A stretch of 64,000 nt of DNA from Bacteroidota bacterium (GTDB lineage: Bacteria; Bacteroidota; Bacteroidia; Chitinophagales; Saprospiraceae), in assembly GCA_030147525.1 (NCBI GenBank), contig JASBVF010000043.1, forward strand, positions 1-64,000. The letters run 5' to 3'. The notes under the pieces are model-generated. The model searched no databases. It worked only from the letters and a program-made list of their open reading frames with translations, and was not told the DNA's origin. Positions 7,401 through 15,721 of this stretch are shown here, in pieces; the stretch's first letter is position 1, and each line of letters begins with the position of its first letter. Both the position numbers and the translations under genes were made by a program.

Positions 7401-9947
7401 TGCGGAGCCTGTAGCCGTGTTAAAACAAGCCACATTCTCGGAGCTGGCTGCAGCCGTTACGGGTGCTATTTGCGAAACAATCACTTCGCTCACAGTCTGG
7501 CAGCCGCTGACGGTGTTGCTTACCGTCAAGGTATAGGTGCCAGGCACATCCACGAACGGGGTGAGGGTGGTTTCGCCTTCGGCAATATTTCCGTCAACGG
7601 TAGTCCAGATGTAGGCGAAATTTGCGCCCTGCGAAGAAGCAGATCCGTCAAGGTACGCATTTGAAATATGGCAGTTGAAGCTCAAGCCCTGCCCGGCATC
7701 CGCCACCGGCGAGAGGGTGTCAATTTCAACCAAAACAGAGTCAATAGCGATGCAACCGAATACCGTATCGATGGCCAGCACGGTGTACATGCCCGGCTCA
7801 TTAACTTGGGGGTTTTGCTCCAGGGATTCAAATCCGTTGCTACCGGCCCACGACCATACGATGCCGCCAATCTGCGCTTCAACTGTCAGTTGAACAGTAG
7901 CGTTGTTGCAATTAATTGTACCGCCGGTGGTCGTCAGTTCCGGATCAATGCCGTCTTTTTCAAGGATCGCAATAGCCGAGCCGGTACAACCGGTAAGGGC
8001 ATCGGTCACGGTCAGATGGTATTCACCTGCTACTGTAACCATCGGGTTTTGTTCCGACGAGGCAAATCCGTTCGGGCCTGTCCAGCCAAATGTCACACCC
8101 AGCGTGTCGAATACACCGAGCAATTGGAGCTCCGGTTCGAAACAGGTAACAGTTCCGCCAAACGCCTCCACAGCCGGAGTAACGATATTGGAAACAACGA
8201 TAACTTCAGCCGTTGCGAAGCAACCGTTGAGTGTGTCGGTAACGGTAAGCGTGTAAGTACCGGCAGCATTAACTTCCGGTGTAAGCGTTTCCGCTCCGGC
8301 AAGAATGTTGCCGTTGGCAGTTGTCCATGCGTAAGTGAAATTTGCGCCCTGAGAAGAGCTGGTGGCGTCCAGCAAAATGGCAGGAGCAGCGCAGGTCAGT
8401 TCGCTGCCAGCACCTGCATCAGCAACCGGCACTGCAATATTTGACTCGACCAGTACGGTTGCGCTCGCTGAGCAGCCGGTCAGCGTATCCGTCAATACGA
8501 CGAGGTAATCGCCAGCCTCGGCGACTTCCGGATTTTGTTCGATGGAGGTAAAGCCGTTCGGCCCCGTCCAGTCAAAAATGGCATCGGGAGAAGAGGTCAT
8601 CGTTTCCAGACCAACCGTTTGCGCAGCACAAGTAATCGTGCCGCCGGTGACAGAAAGTGCAGGCTCTCCGGTGTTATCGAGGATTTCAGTATGGACATGG
8701 CTTACGCAGGTTGTCAGCGTATCCGTGATGGTAAAAATATATTCTCCATCCGAAGTAGCAAAGGGGTTCAACTCATCTGAGGCAAAACCGTTTGGTCCGG
8801 TCCAGTTAAAAACTTTATCCGTGGTGTCAGCCTCAGCTGTCAGTTGCACTTCGGAAATCAGGCAGGTGAGTGCGCCACCGGTTACTTGGGCAACGGGTGG
8901 TTCGCTGGTTCCAAAAACCTGGATGGTATCCGTCGCAACGCAACCGTTATCGAGGTTAGTAACTGTAAAAGTGAAAGTACCTGCGTGGTGTACCGTTGGC
9001 GTTGCAGTCGTTTCACCAGCAACAATATGGCCGCCATTGTCAGCCGTCCAGAGGAAGGTGAAATTGGCGCCGTTCGAAGCCGTTCCGTTTAAATCAGTTT
9101 CTGAATTCGTACAAGCCAATGTGACATCCTGGCCAGCATCTGCGGCCGGACTGAGCGTATCGACGATGATTTCAACCGTTGTTGTTGAAACACAGCCGTT
9201 CAGCAGGTCCGAAATTTCGAGTGTGTAGGTTCCTGAAGCATCCGCTGTTGTGATGAGCGAATCGGTAGAGGATGCAAAATTGCCGCCATTGTAAGCCGTC
9301 CAGAAAAAGGCGAAATTGTTTCCGAAGGCGGAGGCAGATCCATCCAGCACAACGAAGGATTGCACGCAAGTGATGTTACCACTGCTCGCAAGGGAAATTG
9401 CAGGCATTTGCGGATACAAAGGGATGGTCAATGCTTCAGAACACCCGTTGGCGTCAGTTACCGTCAGGTCATAATCCCCGGCAACAAGGTTTTCAATCGT
9501 ACTTTCCGTAGCACCTGTACCCCAGGCGTAAGCATAGCCCGGAGTTCCTCCGGACACTTCTACTGTCAGCGCACCGGGAAGGCCGTTACAATCCGGATAA
9601 ATAGCGGTGCTCATGGCAAGGTTCAATGCCTCAGGTTGCTTGATCTCAATTCCTTCCAGGGCAATTTGTGCTCCGGTGGAATCTTCAACCACAACATCGT
9701 AAATGCCAGCCTGGAGATTGGATAAATTCTGAGTGGTACCGCCGTTGCTCCACTGAAAAATAAATGGCGGAGTGCCCTGAACAGCGATGAGGATTTCACC
9801 GTCATTGCTTCCAAAACAAGTTGCATCCTTCACGCCGTCGACACTTACCGTTAAAGTGTCAGAGGTTACCGGACTGCCGTTCGAAAAGGCAACCAGCGGC
9901 ATCAAAGAAGCCATAGCCATTACAAAGCGTAGAATGGTTCTCTTCAT
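4410..9947 (-). CDS. Giant SprB/HYR-repeat surface protein with T9SS sorting domain
   Basis: A 1845-residue secreted protein. It has a signal peptide (about 1-22), then many repeats of about 75-90 residues. SprB-type repeats carry signatures such as CFGSNDGEI, WSNGGTTQNL and AGxYxVTVTDxxGC; PKD-like repeats carry GTYTLTVTDTLNGC. Two HYR-like modules (DNCGIAS, LTCPDN or LTCPAN) lie in the C-terminal half. The C-terminus is a type A T9SS sorting domain with SLTPNPAADWVRL and a terminal RRLVITR. SprB in Flavobacterium is a mobile gliding adhesin; this protein shares the repeat type but is much shorter, so adhesion or matrix binding is more likely than a proven motility role. It should be exported by Sec, then by T9SS. 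No T9SS core gene is adjacent. Confidence 0.85.
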   Translation of the reverse strand: MKRTILRFVMAMASLMPLVAFSNGSPVTSDTLTVSVDGVKDATCFGSNDGEILIAVQGTPPFIFQWSNGGTTQNLSNLQAGIYDVVVEDSTGAQIALEGIEIKQPEALNLAMSTAIYPDCNGLPGALTVEVSGGTPGYAYAWGTGATESTIENLVAGDYDLTVTDANGCSEALTIPLYPQMPAISLASSGNITCVQSFVVLDGSASAFGNNFAFFWTAYNGGNFASSTDSLITTADASGTYTLEISDLLNGCVSTTTVEIIVDTLSPAADAGQDVTLACTNSETDLNGTASNGANFTFLWTADNGGHIVAGETTATPTVHHAGTFTFTVTNLDNGCVATDTIQVFGTSEPPVAQVTGGALTCLISEVQLTAEADTTDKVFNWTGPNGFASDELNPFATSDGEYIFTITDTLTTCVSHVHTEILDNTGEPALSVTGGTITCAAQTVGLETMTSSPDAIFDWTGPNGFTSIEQNPEVAEAGDYLVVLTDTLTGCSASATVLVESNIAVPVADAGAGSELTCAAPAILLDATSSSQGANFTYAWTTANGNILAGAETLTPEVNAAGTYTLTVTDTLNGCFATAEVIVVSNIVTPAVEAFGGTVTCFEPELQLLGVFDTLGVTFGWTGPNGFASSEQNPMVTVAGEYHLTVTDALTGCTGSAIAILEKDGIDPELTTTGGTINCNNATVQLTVEAQIGGIVWSWAGSNGFESLEQNPQVNEPGMYTVLAIDTVFGCIAIDSVLVEIDTLSPVADAGQGLSFNCHISNAYLDGSASSQGANFAYIWTTVDGNIAEGETTLTPFVDVPGTYTLTVSNTVSGCQTVSEVIVSQIAPVTAAASSENVACFNTATGSATVIPGGGDSNFTYAWSSGSLQATATGLVAGNYTVTVTDGQGCTATSSVTLSQPTVLKAHATGTGQSLAGVEDGVVTASPTGGTAPFSYEWSNGGTEQTLTDLAPGAYTVTVTDINGCTAIETANVNEFPCVLTASIEGTDASCFGTLTGAAEVVLQNEVEPVGFAWSNGGSLSTETGLAAGIYNVTITDGTNCSNTLTVVISQPVEITVSELYHVDVTCPDETIGFVIVGVNGGVQPYQFDWSTGSATNIANGLGVGAYNLAVTDGTGCVQNYTTNIITNDAILPVVKTQPAIVYLDENGIATITAEQFDAGSTDNCGIASITIDTETLDCTQLGDQTVTITVTDLNGNESTGTATVTVADDRAPVLTCPDNLMVSACNASVTFEMPEITDNCSIDMAQLELTAGLPSGSVFPLGVTVQTFVYTDASGNSGECSFEINLVEQLDASFTRSNSSCESLCDGSISLTLAGGVQPYNIVWSNGETSETVTGLCAGTYSAIITDAGGCETTVDVEITEPEQLAVTVLNIENPVCASDLAGSITAEVTGGTAPYSFAWSNGETGNSITSITAGTYELTGTDANGCSQTLTIEVAATDSEAPVLALQDLTVSLGANGTVTLDPALFDAGSTDNCGIASLTATPASFGCNDLGDQQVTLTATDNNGNSVSATVTVTIVDNVAPSLTCPANIVAGFCNPTVVFVAPQVQDNCSINPANLQLTAGLPSGSIFPAGVTMQTYSYTDASGNTGTCSFTVSVFGAATVEATTTSITCANECDGAIALNFTGGAAPYNLIWSNGQTGTTATGLCAGTYSATITDAAGCLQSFTTSLMAPSVLNLMVDQVVNDLGGAGLGSIQISVSGGTAPYSYVWTRNGQPFATIEDITNLQAGQYTVAVTDANGCDLSSMTIVVENITSTNEAAWSEGLSLTPNPAADWVRLTVDNPLAEALEVQLFDATGKLARQFILAKGENGKVLDLTALQTGIYSVQLRSAGSFAVRRLVITR

Positions 9948-10023
9948 ACAAGTAAAAGGTTTTTGATAATGATGAATGGGAATCTATGTTCACGGGCGGC
10001 CTAACGTTCGCCCTCGCATGATT

Positions 10024-10057
10024 TAAAAAAAAACTGCCCCGCACTTTTGCGGGGCAG
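10024..10057 (-). terminator. Strong minus-strand terminator
   Basis: A perfect 10-bp stem CTGCCCCGCA / TGCGGGGCAG closes a four-base loop and is followed on the minus strand by nine T. It lies upstream of the SprB-repeat gene and insulates it from transcription arriving from the two-component operon. Confidence 0.8.
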
Positions 10058-10191
10058 ATACCCTGATATTTGCCGAACAAATTTGTACTTCTTTTATGCG
10101 ATATGATTCTTGAGCTATTTTCTATCTGGCGGGGAGTGCCTGGGAGGAGTTTTTGTTTTTCAATATGAAAATACTGTTGTGTTTTTAGCTG

Positions 10192-10244
10192 AAAAAAAGA
10201 GCAACTGCCTGCCCATACGGAGGGAGTAAAAAGCAGACAGTTGT
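10192..10244 (-). terminator. Probable terminator of the two-component operon
   Basis: On the minus strand CAACTGTCTGC (complement of 10233-10243) pairs with GCAGGCAGTTG (complement of 10203-10213) with one mismatch, followed by CTC and seven T. It is the first terminator-like structure reached after the histidine kinase stop, about 450 bases downstream. Confidence 0.5.
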
Positions 10245-10425
10245 TTGGTCTTAAAATCTTTAAACTGAAAGAGAGTATAGAAACAAACCGACTAATACTT
10301 TTATCATTAAAGCTGCTAAGCAGCTGCTGAATATTCATGGGAGTCATTCTCATCGTGTAATCAGTTCCTGAATTCAAACCTTCAATTGCAAATACCTTGG
10401 TTTATTCTGAGGTCTTTCGAGGTAG

Positions 10426-10513
10426 GGCTTTTTCATCTTTGGCACTCCTCAAGGGGAGCTTTTCATCCCTTCTTCCAGGAAACTACCCTTGAGGAGCGCA
10501 AAGACGAAAAACC
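10426..10513. repeat. Long imperfect inverted repeat, possible structured RNA
   Basis: The arms at 10426-10455 and 10486-10513 are complementary over about 28 bases with a few mismatches or bulges. Matching blocks include CTCCTCAAGGG with CCCTTGAGGAG. The loop is about 30 bases. No T-run follows on either strand, so it is not an ordinary terminator. It may be part of an untranslated RNA or a processing site. Confidence 0.5.
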
Positions 10514-10698
10514 AGGCTGAAGTCAATCGGTATCGGGAATACAAAAACATAAAATTCACTAACAAACTATCTATTGAAAACTGACGCTTTACAGGGGGTG
10601 ATTAATTTCTTGATGATACAAAGGTGGGGGTAAGGCATTTAAAGCCCGATTAAAGGTGAATTAAAAAGAAATTAAAAGAAATCATATCTCATCAAGCC

Positions 10699-12081
10699 TC
10701 ATTTCGAGAGGCTTTCGAGCGGCAGGACTACGTCAAACTGACTACCTTTTCCAAGCTGAGACTGGATGCTGATGGTGCCTCCGTGAAGCTCAATGATCTT
10801 CTTACAAAGTGATAGGCCGATGCCATGCCCTTTGGCGATGTTCTGGGCGTTGGCAGCACGGTAAAACGGTGAGAATATTTTTTTCAATTCGGCTTCCGGG
10901 ATGCCGGCACCCTTGTCATTGAACCGAATTTCAATACTTTTTTCTTTTGATGAAAGCGCAATGTGGACCGTGTGATCAGACGAAAACTTACAGGCATTAT
11001 CCATGAAGTTGGTGAAAGCAATGGCTAATAACTGGTCATTGCCTTTGATCATCAGCGCACTTTCATTTTCGGGCAGGGTATCGTAATCAAACTGAAAATG
11101 GTAATGAGGTTTTTGCCTCGCAAGTTCCTCCTGCGCCATGAACAATACCTCATCCACCCGCAACGCCGAAAAATGAAATCGTTGATTTTCGATGCCGGAC
11201 TGGGCCAGCGTCAGCAACCCATTCGTCAGTTCAGCAAATGAATTCGTATCGTCCAGCAGGGAAGCGAGCACTTGCCGGTATTCCTCTCCTGACCGCTCTT
11301 TCTCCAGAGTAACCTGAAGCTGGCTACGCATGACCGCCAGCGGAGTACGCAGCTCATGTGAAGCATTTGATACAAAGCTTTGCTGCATTTCAAAAGCCGT
11401 CTCCAGACGTTGCAGCATTCTGTTGAAATTCATTGCCAGCCGGGCAATCTCATCTTTTCGATTCCCTTCATCAATTCGCTGAGCAAGGTTGCCGGCGGTG
11501 ATTTTGGAAACCTGGGTATTCATTTTAGCCAGCGGCAACAGCACCTGCGCCGCAAACCAGCGACCGGTCAAAACAATAATGATAATACCGACCACCAGTC
11601 CTGAAATCAGGATGGTTCCGAGGTTACGGAGTTTGTTCCGCCCATAACGATCGTAAGCAGAAGCAATGGAGACAACCTCCTCATCCCCCTCGACATAAAG
11701 CACCGCCACCTGTTCAAAATCCCCGAAGGTTAACCTCACATTTTTCTCTGTCCGGACTCGTTCCAGCAAGCCGGGTGAATAGCTTTGGGTGGGCTGGTCC
11801 ACACTGCTGTAAGCGAGAATATCGTCCCTGTCAAAAACCAGAATTTCCTCCTGAGGCAGTGCCGGCATCGAGTTTTTATCGATAATCCGCAACAGGTATT
11901 TGTCTACTTCCTCCACCTTGAGCAACAGCCGGGCCGTTGTCAATGCCCTGTTTTCAAGACGGTCATAAAACTCTTCCTGCCGGTAAGTACTTGACAATGT
12001 GTAAACTGTAATGGAAAAAAGCACCAGGATTGATGCAACAATGACGGAAAACCGGAGGGTGAGTTTGGTAAGGATATTCAT
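10699..12081 (-). CDS. Sensor histidine kinase (HAMP, HisKA, HATPase_c)
   Basis: A 460-residue OmpR-type partner kinase. It has one membrane span at about 12-30, a periplasmic sensor of about 125 residues, a second span at about 156-176 and a HAMP linker to about 228. The HisKA box SNASHELRTPL has H242 as the phosphoacceptor. A HATPase_c domain follows with N (FTNFMDNACKFS) and G boxes (GAGIP, GHGIGLSL). I chose the ATG at 12081 because the upstream GTG at 12141 would add 20 residues that run through a perfect hairpin, and the first span follows this ATG directly. It is transcribed after the response regulator at 12169-12861. The stimulus is not deducible. Confidence 0.88.
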   Translation of the reverse strand: MNILTKLTLRFSVIVASILVLFSITVYTLSSTYRQEEFYDRLENRALTTARLLLKVEEVDKYLLRIIDKNSMPALPQEEILVFDRDDILAYSSVDQPTQSYSPGLLERVRTEKNVRLTFGDFEQVAVLYVEGDEEVVSIASAYDRYGRNKLRNLGTILISGLVVGIIIIVLTGRWFAAQVLLPLAKMNTQVSKITAGNLAQRIDEGNRKDEIARLAMNFNRMLQRLETAFEMQQSFVSNASHELRTPLAVMRSQLQVTLEKERSGEEYRQVLASLLDDTNSFAELTNGLLTLAQSGIENQRFHFSALRVDEVLFMAQEELARQKPHYHFQFDYDTLPENESALMIKGNDQLLAIAFTNFMDNACKFSSDHTVHIALSSKEKSIEIRFNDKGAGIPEAELKKIFSPFYRAANAQNIAKGHGIGLSLCKKIIELHGGTISIQSQLGKGSQFDVVLPLESLSK

Positions 12082-12101
12082 TGGAAACCGGTGACCAGAC
12101 A

Positions 12102-12146
12102 GCCGGGTGAATGAGAAATAGTCATGTTGCTTCTCATTCACCCGGC
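12102..12146. repeat. Perfect 16-bp inverted repeat between response regulator and kinase
   Basis: GCCGGGTGAATGAGAA (12102-12117) and its exact complement (12131-12146) close a 13-base loop. It lies in the 87-bp gap of the two-gene operon and has no T-run, so it is more likely an mRNA processing or stability hairpin than a terminator. The GAATGAGA core resembles the octamer repeats near 27.5 and 33.5 kb. Confidence 0.65.
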
Positions 12147-12168
12147 AGTTTGTTTGCTTCTTTTAAAA

Positions 12169-12861
12169 TCATAGTTCTTTTAAGTAATATCCTAACCCGG
12201 GCTTGGTGTGGATAAGCTTGGGCTCAAAATTCTTATCAATTTTTTTCCTCAAAAAATTGATATAAACATCCACGACGTTGGTGCCGGTGTCAAAATTTAC
12301 ATCCCAGACATGTTCGCTGATATCGGCCCGGCTGACGACCCGGCCTTTACGGTGCATCAAAAACTCCAGCAAGGCAAATTCCTTAGCGGTCAGGGTGATA
12401 GGCATACCCTGGCGGGTTACACTTTTTTCAGCAAGGTTCAACTCCAGATCGGCAACCCGGAGGATGACATCTTCCAGTTGTTCCCCGCCCCCAGTGCTTC
12501 TTTTTAAAAAAACCTTGACCCGTGCCAGCAGCTCCCTGAAATCGAAAGGCTTCACGATGTAATCATCAGCCCCGGCATCAAACCCGGAAATTTTATTCTC
12601 AATGGCTTGCATAGCCGTTAGCATGATCACAGGCACGGAAGGGTCTTTCGCCCGAATGCTGCGGCAAACCTCATAACCACTGACATGCGGAAGGTTGACA
12701 TCCAACAAAATAAGATCGTATTTTTTGCTGCTGGCCAGGTAGGACCCAACGGCTCCGTCAGGTGCAAGATCTACCTCAAAGCCATTTTCTTCGAGGCCTT
12801 GCTTTACGGAAGCGGCAACTTTCGGCTCATCTTCCACAAATAAAATCATGGGTGGCTTCAT
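12169..12861 (-). CDS. Response regulator, OmpR/PhoB family
   Basis: A 230-residue two-domain regulator. The receiver domain (1 to about 120) has the acidic pair E10-D11, the phosphoacceptor D54 (LLDVNLP) and the conserved lysine of the VKPF motif. The C-terminal winged-helix DNA-binding domain (about 130-228) has the LTAKEFALLEFL and VVDVYINFLRKK signatures of the OmpR family. It is first in an operon with the histidine kinase and is its obvious partner. The target genes are unknown; neighbouring genes include the ABC exporter upstream and the SprB-repeat protein downstream. Confidence 0.92.
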   Translation of the reverse strand: MKPPMILFVEDEPKVAASVKQGLEENGFEVDLAPDGAVGSYLASSKKYDLILLDVNLPHVSGYEVCRSIRAKDPSVPVIMLTAMQAIENKISGFDAGADDYIVKPFDFRELLARVKVFLKRSTGGGEQLEDVILRVADLELNLAEKSVTRQGMPITLTAKEFALLEFLMHRKGRVVSRADISEHVWDVNFDTGTNVVDVYINFLRKKIDKNFEPKLIHTKPGLGYYLKEL

Positions 12862-12909
12862 TGGAAATTTTTGCGAAAGGTAAGAATTTTCACAATATGT
12901 AGCCTTGAT

Positions 12910-14673
12910 TTAAGCCACTCCCACCTGCAGGAATTGCATTTCGTACAGTTCCCGGTACTTGCCGTCTTCAATCTGCAGCAGTTCCTCGTGGGTGCCGTAT
13001 TCTTTCACCAGACCTTTGTCCATCACCAATATTTTATCGGCATGGCGGATGGTGGACAGCCGGTGGGCGATGATGATGGAAGTTCGCTTCGCAATGAGCG
13101 TTTCGATGGCATGCTGGATGACGGATTCTGATTCGGGGTCAATGGAAGAAGTGGCCTCGTCCAGAATGAGGATGTCCGGATCAAAAACCAGCGCCCTGAC
13201 GAAGGAGATCAACTGCCGTTGCCCCATGCTCAGGGTCGCTCCCCGTTCCATCACCTGATAATCGTAGCCGCCGGGTAGTTTTTCAATAAACTCATGCGCC
13301 CCGATCATCTTCGATGCTTCGATGACCTGCTCTTTTGAAATATGATCGTTGCGCAGCGTAATATTTTCGAGTACCGTACCGGAAAACAGGAATACGTCCT
13401 GCAAGACCACCGCCATGCGACTGCGGTAAGCACTCAGTTCGTACTCTCTTACATCCACCCCATCGATTTCGATGGCGCCTTTCTGAATATCGTACAGGCG
13501 GTTGAGAATGCTGATAATGGAGGTTTTACCGGAACCGGTACTGCCGACGAGTGCCAGCGTTTCACCTTTTTCAATTTCAAAACTGATATCCTTCAGCACC
13601 CAGTCCAGGCCATTGTAAGCGAACCAGACGTTCTTGAAAGCCACCTCGCCATTAAATTTTTCCGGCGAAATTTCACCCTCGTTTTTGATGTGGTCCTGCC
13701 GGTCGATCAGGTTAAAAACCCGCTCGGCTGCCACGAGGCCCATTTGCAGAGTGTTGAACTTATCAGCCAGCATCCGGATGGGACGGAAAAGCATATTCAG
13801 GTACAGCGGGAAAGCGACCAATGCCCCCAGCGTCACCTCATTGCCAAGGCTTGCCCTGGCGCCGTACCAAACCATCAGGCCTAACGTAGCTGCGGAAATG
13901 ATTTCAACAACAGGATAAAAAATGGAGTATGCAAGGATGGAGTCGATATTAGCCTGGGTATACTCCCGGTTAATTTTTTTGAATTTCTTCATCTCCTGCT
14001 CTTCGGCATTGAAGATCTGCACGATACGCATGCCGGTGAGCCGCTCCTGGAGGAATGCGTTCATCTTCGCAATCTGCGCCCGCACCTGTTGGAACGAAGT
14101 TTTGATGCTCTCCTTAAAAATGTAAGTGGCAGCGATCAGAAATGGCATGGTGACAAGGCAAACCAGCGTCAGCTTCCAACTCACCCAAAACATGACGCCC
14201 AGCACCACAAATACCGTTAGAAAATCGGCAATGATGGTAATGATGCCCTGCGAAAAAACCTGGTTGATGTTTTCAATATCGCTGATGGTACGGGTGGTGG
14301 AGATGCCGATGGGCGTGCGGTCGAAGTACGACAACCTGAGCGAGGTGATATGGTTGAAAATTTTTACCCGCAAATCTCGCACGACAGCCTGCCCGACCCA
14401 GTTGGAAGAATACATGAAAAAATACCGCAGTACACTTTCCAAAACCAATGCTCCGATGAACAACAGCGCCATTGTTGTCAGCCCGGGAATGTCAAACTTG
14501 AAGATGTACTCATCCACCATTACCTGCACGAGATAGGGCCGAAAGATAGCTACCGGCGCCAGCACTACCGCCAGCACGGCTGCCAGTGACAGCACTGCAC
14601 TGTAAGGCTTTGCCTGAGCGATTACCCTGATGAGAATTTTATAGTCAACGTTTTGTTTAGCGGCTGAATTCAT
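12910..14673 (-). CDS. ABC exporter half-transporter (permease-ATPase fusion)
   Basis: A 587-residue type IV ABC exporter of the MsbA/LmrA kind. A six-span membrane domain (about 20-320) is fused to a nucleotide-binding domain (about 345-585) with Walker A GSTGSGKTS, signature LSMGQRQL, Walker B ILILDEATSSID and the switch histidine in IIAHRLST. Length and order are standard. It should act as a homodimer or pair with another half-transporter; lipid or drug export is possible but the substrate cannot be read from sequence. It is a single gene, 48 bases upstream of the response regulator on the same strand, so co-transcription is possible. A -7-like box (CAAAGGTA on the plus strand, 14695-14702) lies just upstream of the start. 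Confidence 0.9.
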   Translation of the reverse strand: MNSAAKQNVDYKILIRVIAQAKPYSAVLSLAAVLAVVLAPVAIFRPYLVQVMVDEYIFKFDIPGLTTMALLFIGALVLESVLRYFFMYSSNWVGQAVVRDLRVKIFNHITSLRLSYFDRTPIGISTTRTISDIENINQVFSQGIITIIADFLTVFVVLGVMFWVSWKLTLVCLVTMPFLIAATYIFKESIKTSFQQVRAQIAKMNAFLQERLTGMRIVQIFNAEEQEMKKFKKINREYTQANIDSILAYSIFYPVVEIISAATLGLMVWYGARASLGNEVTLGALVAFPLYLNMLFRPIRMLADKFNTLQMGLVAAERVFNLIDRQDHIKNEGEISPEKFNGEVAFKNVWFAYNGLDWVLKDISFEIEKGETLALVGSTGSGKTSIISILNRLYDIQKGAIEIDGVDVREYELSAYRSRMAVVLQDVFLFSGTVLENITLRNDHISKEQVIEASKMIGAHEFIEKLPGGYDYQVMERGATLSMGQRQLISFVRALVFDPDILILDEATSSIDPESESVIQHAIETLIAKRTSIIIAHRLSTIRHADKILVMDKGLVKEYGTHEELLQIEDGKYRELYEMQFLQVGVA

Positions 14674-14785
14674 GCGGTGAAATTAAAACAGGTGCAAAGG
14701 TAAAGCTTTGGTTTTACTAAAATGACTCAGTGAAAGACAGGTTAATTAACAGGTGGGGCGCTCTTGGGTTGGGAATGAGGGGGTT

Positions 14786-15550
14786 TTATTTCAAAAAACC
14801 CTGAATCAGCTTCAACAAATGCACCGGCGCATCCGCATGAACCCAGTGCCCGGCCTTTTCAATCGTCTCGATGGTGGCTGCGGGAAATAACTTTTTGATC
14901 AAAACCTCATCCCCGTCAACGATGTGCATCGAGCGGCCACCCCGGATGAACAGGGAAGGCCCTTCGAACGGATGCTCACCCTCCACCGCCGCAAGTACGT
15001 CGCCGTAATGCTTCCGCAACACCGGCAGGTTCATTTTGAACTCGTACCCGCCTTCTTTCCTGCGGGTTAGATTTTTCATCAAAAACAAGCGTACGTCCTC
15101 CTCTTCGATGCGTTGAGCGAGGAGTTCATCTGCCTCGGTGCGGCTTTCGATTTCACTCAGATTCATGGAGAGCAGGGCATCAAAAATTTCGTAGTGGTTT
15201 CCAGGGTAAGCTTTCGGTGCAATGTCTACCACCACCAGCTTTTTCACCAGATCGGGGTGCTCAAGGGCAAACTGCATGACCGTTTTCCCTCCCATCGAAT
15301 GGCCGATGATGTGGGCGCCATCGTACATCCAGTGACTTTCCATGAATTCACGGAGGTCTTCCGCCATGCTGTGATAGTCGTGAACGTCAGTGTGAGGCGA
15401 GCGGCCATGATTTCGCTGATCAAGGATGTACACCGAATATTCATCCGATAGTTGCCGGGCAATGGTCTGCCAATTATCGAGGGTGCCGAAAAGGCCGTGA
15501 AGAATGATGACGGGGTCGCCTTGTCCGAATTCTTTGTAGTTAAGTTCCAC
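14786..15550 (-). CDS. Alpha/beta hydrolase (YbfF-like esterase)
   Basis: About 254 residues. The alpha/beta-hydrolase fold shows the oxyanion segment LHGLFG, the nucleophile elbow GHSMGG (S85 with this start) and the C-terminal catalytic histidine in AGHWVHAD (about H235). The acid residue lies between them and I cannot assign it surely. I chose the GTG at 15550, giving MELNYKEFG, because family members usually begin with this strand; a TTG at 15592 would add 14 poorly conserved residues. YbfF-type enzymes hydrolyse short acyl esters and acyl-CoA; the physiological substrate is open. It is divergent from hutH across a short gap. Confidence 0.82.
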   Translation of the reverse strand: MELNYKEFGQGDPVIILHGLFGTLDNWQTIARQLSDEYSVYILDQRNHGRSPHTDVHDYHSMAEDLREFMESHWMYDGAHIIGHSMGGKTVMQFALEHPDLVKKLVVVDIAPKAYPGNHYEIFDALLSMNLSEIESRTEADELLAQRIEEEDVRLFLMKNLTRRKEGGYEFKMNLPVLRKHYGDVLAAVEGEHPFEGPSLFIRGGRSMHIVDGDEVLIKKLFPAATIETIEKAGHWVHADAPVHLLKLIQGFLK

Positions 15551-15622
15551 GTATGCGTTACTTTTAGCTGTTTGGCGTGAAGTATTGAGCAAATGTCAAT
15601 ATCTAACGGCCAAAAGCTTTTT

Positions 15623-15630
15623 TACCTTTG
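15623..15630 (+). promoter_or_regulatory. Possible -7 element upstream of hutH
   Basis: TACCTTTG fits the Bacteroidota -7 consensus TAnnTTTG exactly. No TTG or TTTG stands at the usual distance upstream, so the promoter is incomplete. It would leave a leader of about 85 bases before the hutH ATG. Confidence 0.35.
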
Positions 15631-15721
15631 CAGATTTTTCAAGCAAACGCAAATAAAACCATTTAGTTGAAACCAATGTCCGCCGAAAACGAACAAGTTT
15701 TAACGAAAAACATCTGACGAA

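Larger units (their letters stand above)
9948..10698. other. 751-bp gene-free region with several RNA hairpins
   Basis: No convincing protein gene lies here. The region holds two minus-strand terminator-like hairpins (near 10024-10057 and 10192-10244) and a long imperfect inverted repeat (10426-10513), listed separately. The promoter of the SprB-repeat gene must lie in the left end, but I cannot point to a clear box. The space between the two terminators could hold a short untranslated RNA. Confidence 0.5.

Noticed and set aside
5850-8444. Several plus-strand frames inside the SprB-repeat gene (for example 6204-6773 and 7668-8444)
   Set aside because: They are shadows caused by the repeated, GC-rich coding pattern on the minus strand.
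9859-10377. 172-codon open frame on the minus strand
   Set aside because: It runs through two terminator hairpins and into the SprB-repeat gene in another frame, and its protein has no recognisable features.
12082-12141. Longer histidine kinase starting at GTG 12141
   Set aside because: The extra 20 residues are encoded by a perfect hairpin, and the first membrane span directly follows the ATG at 12081.
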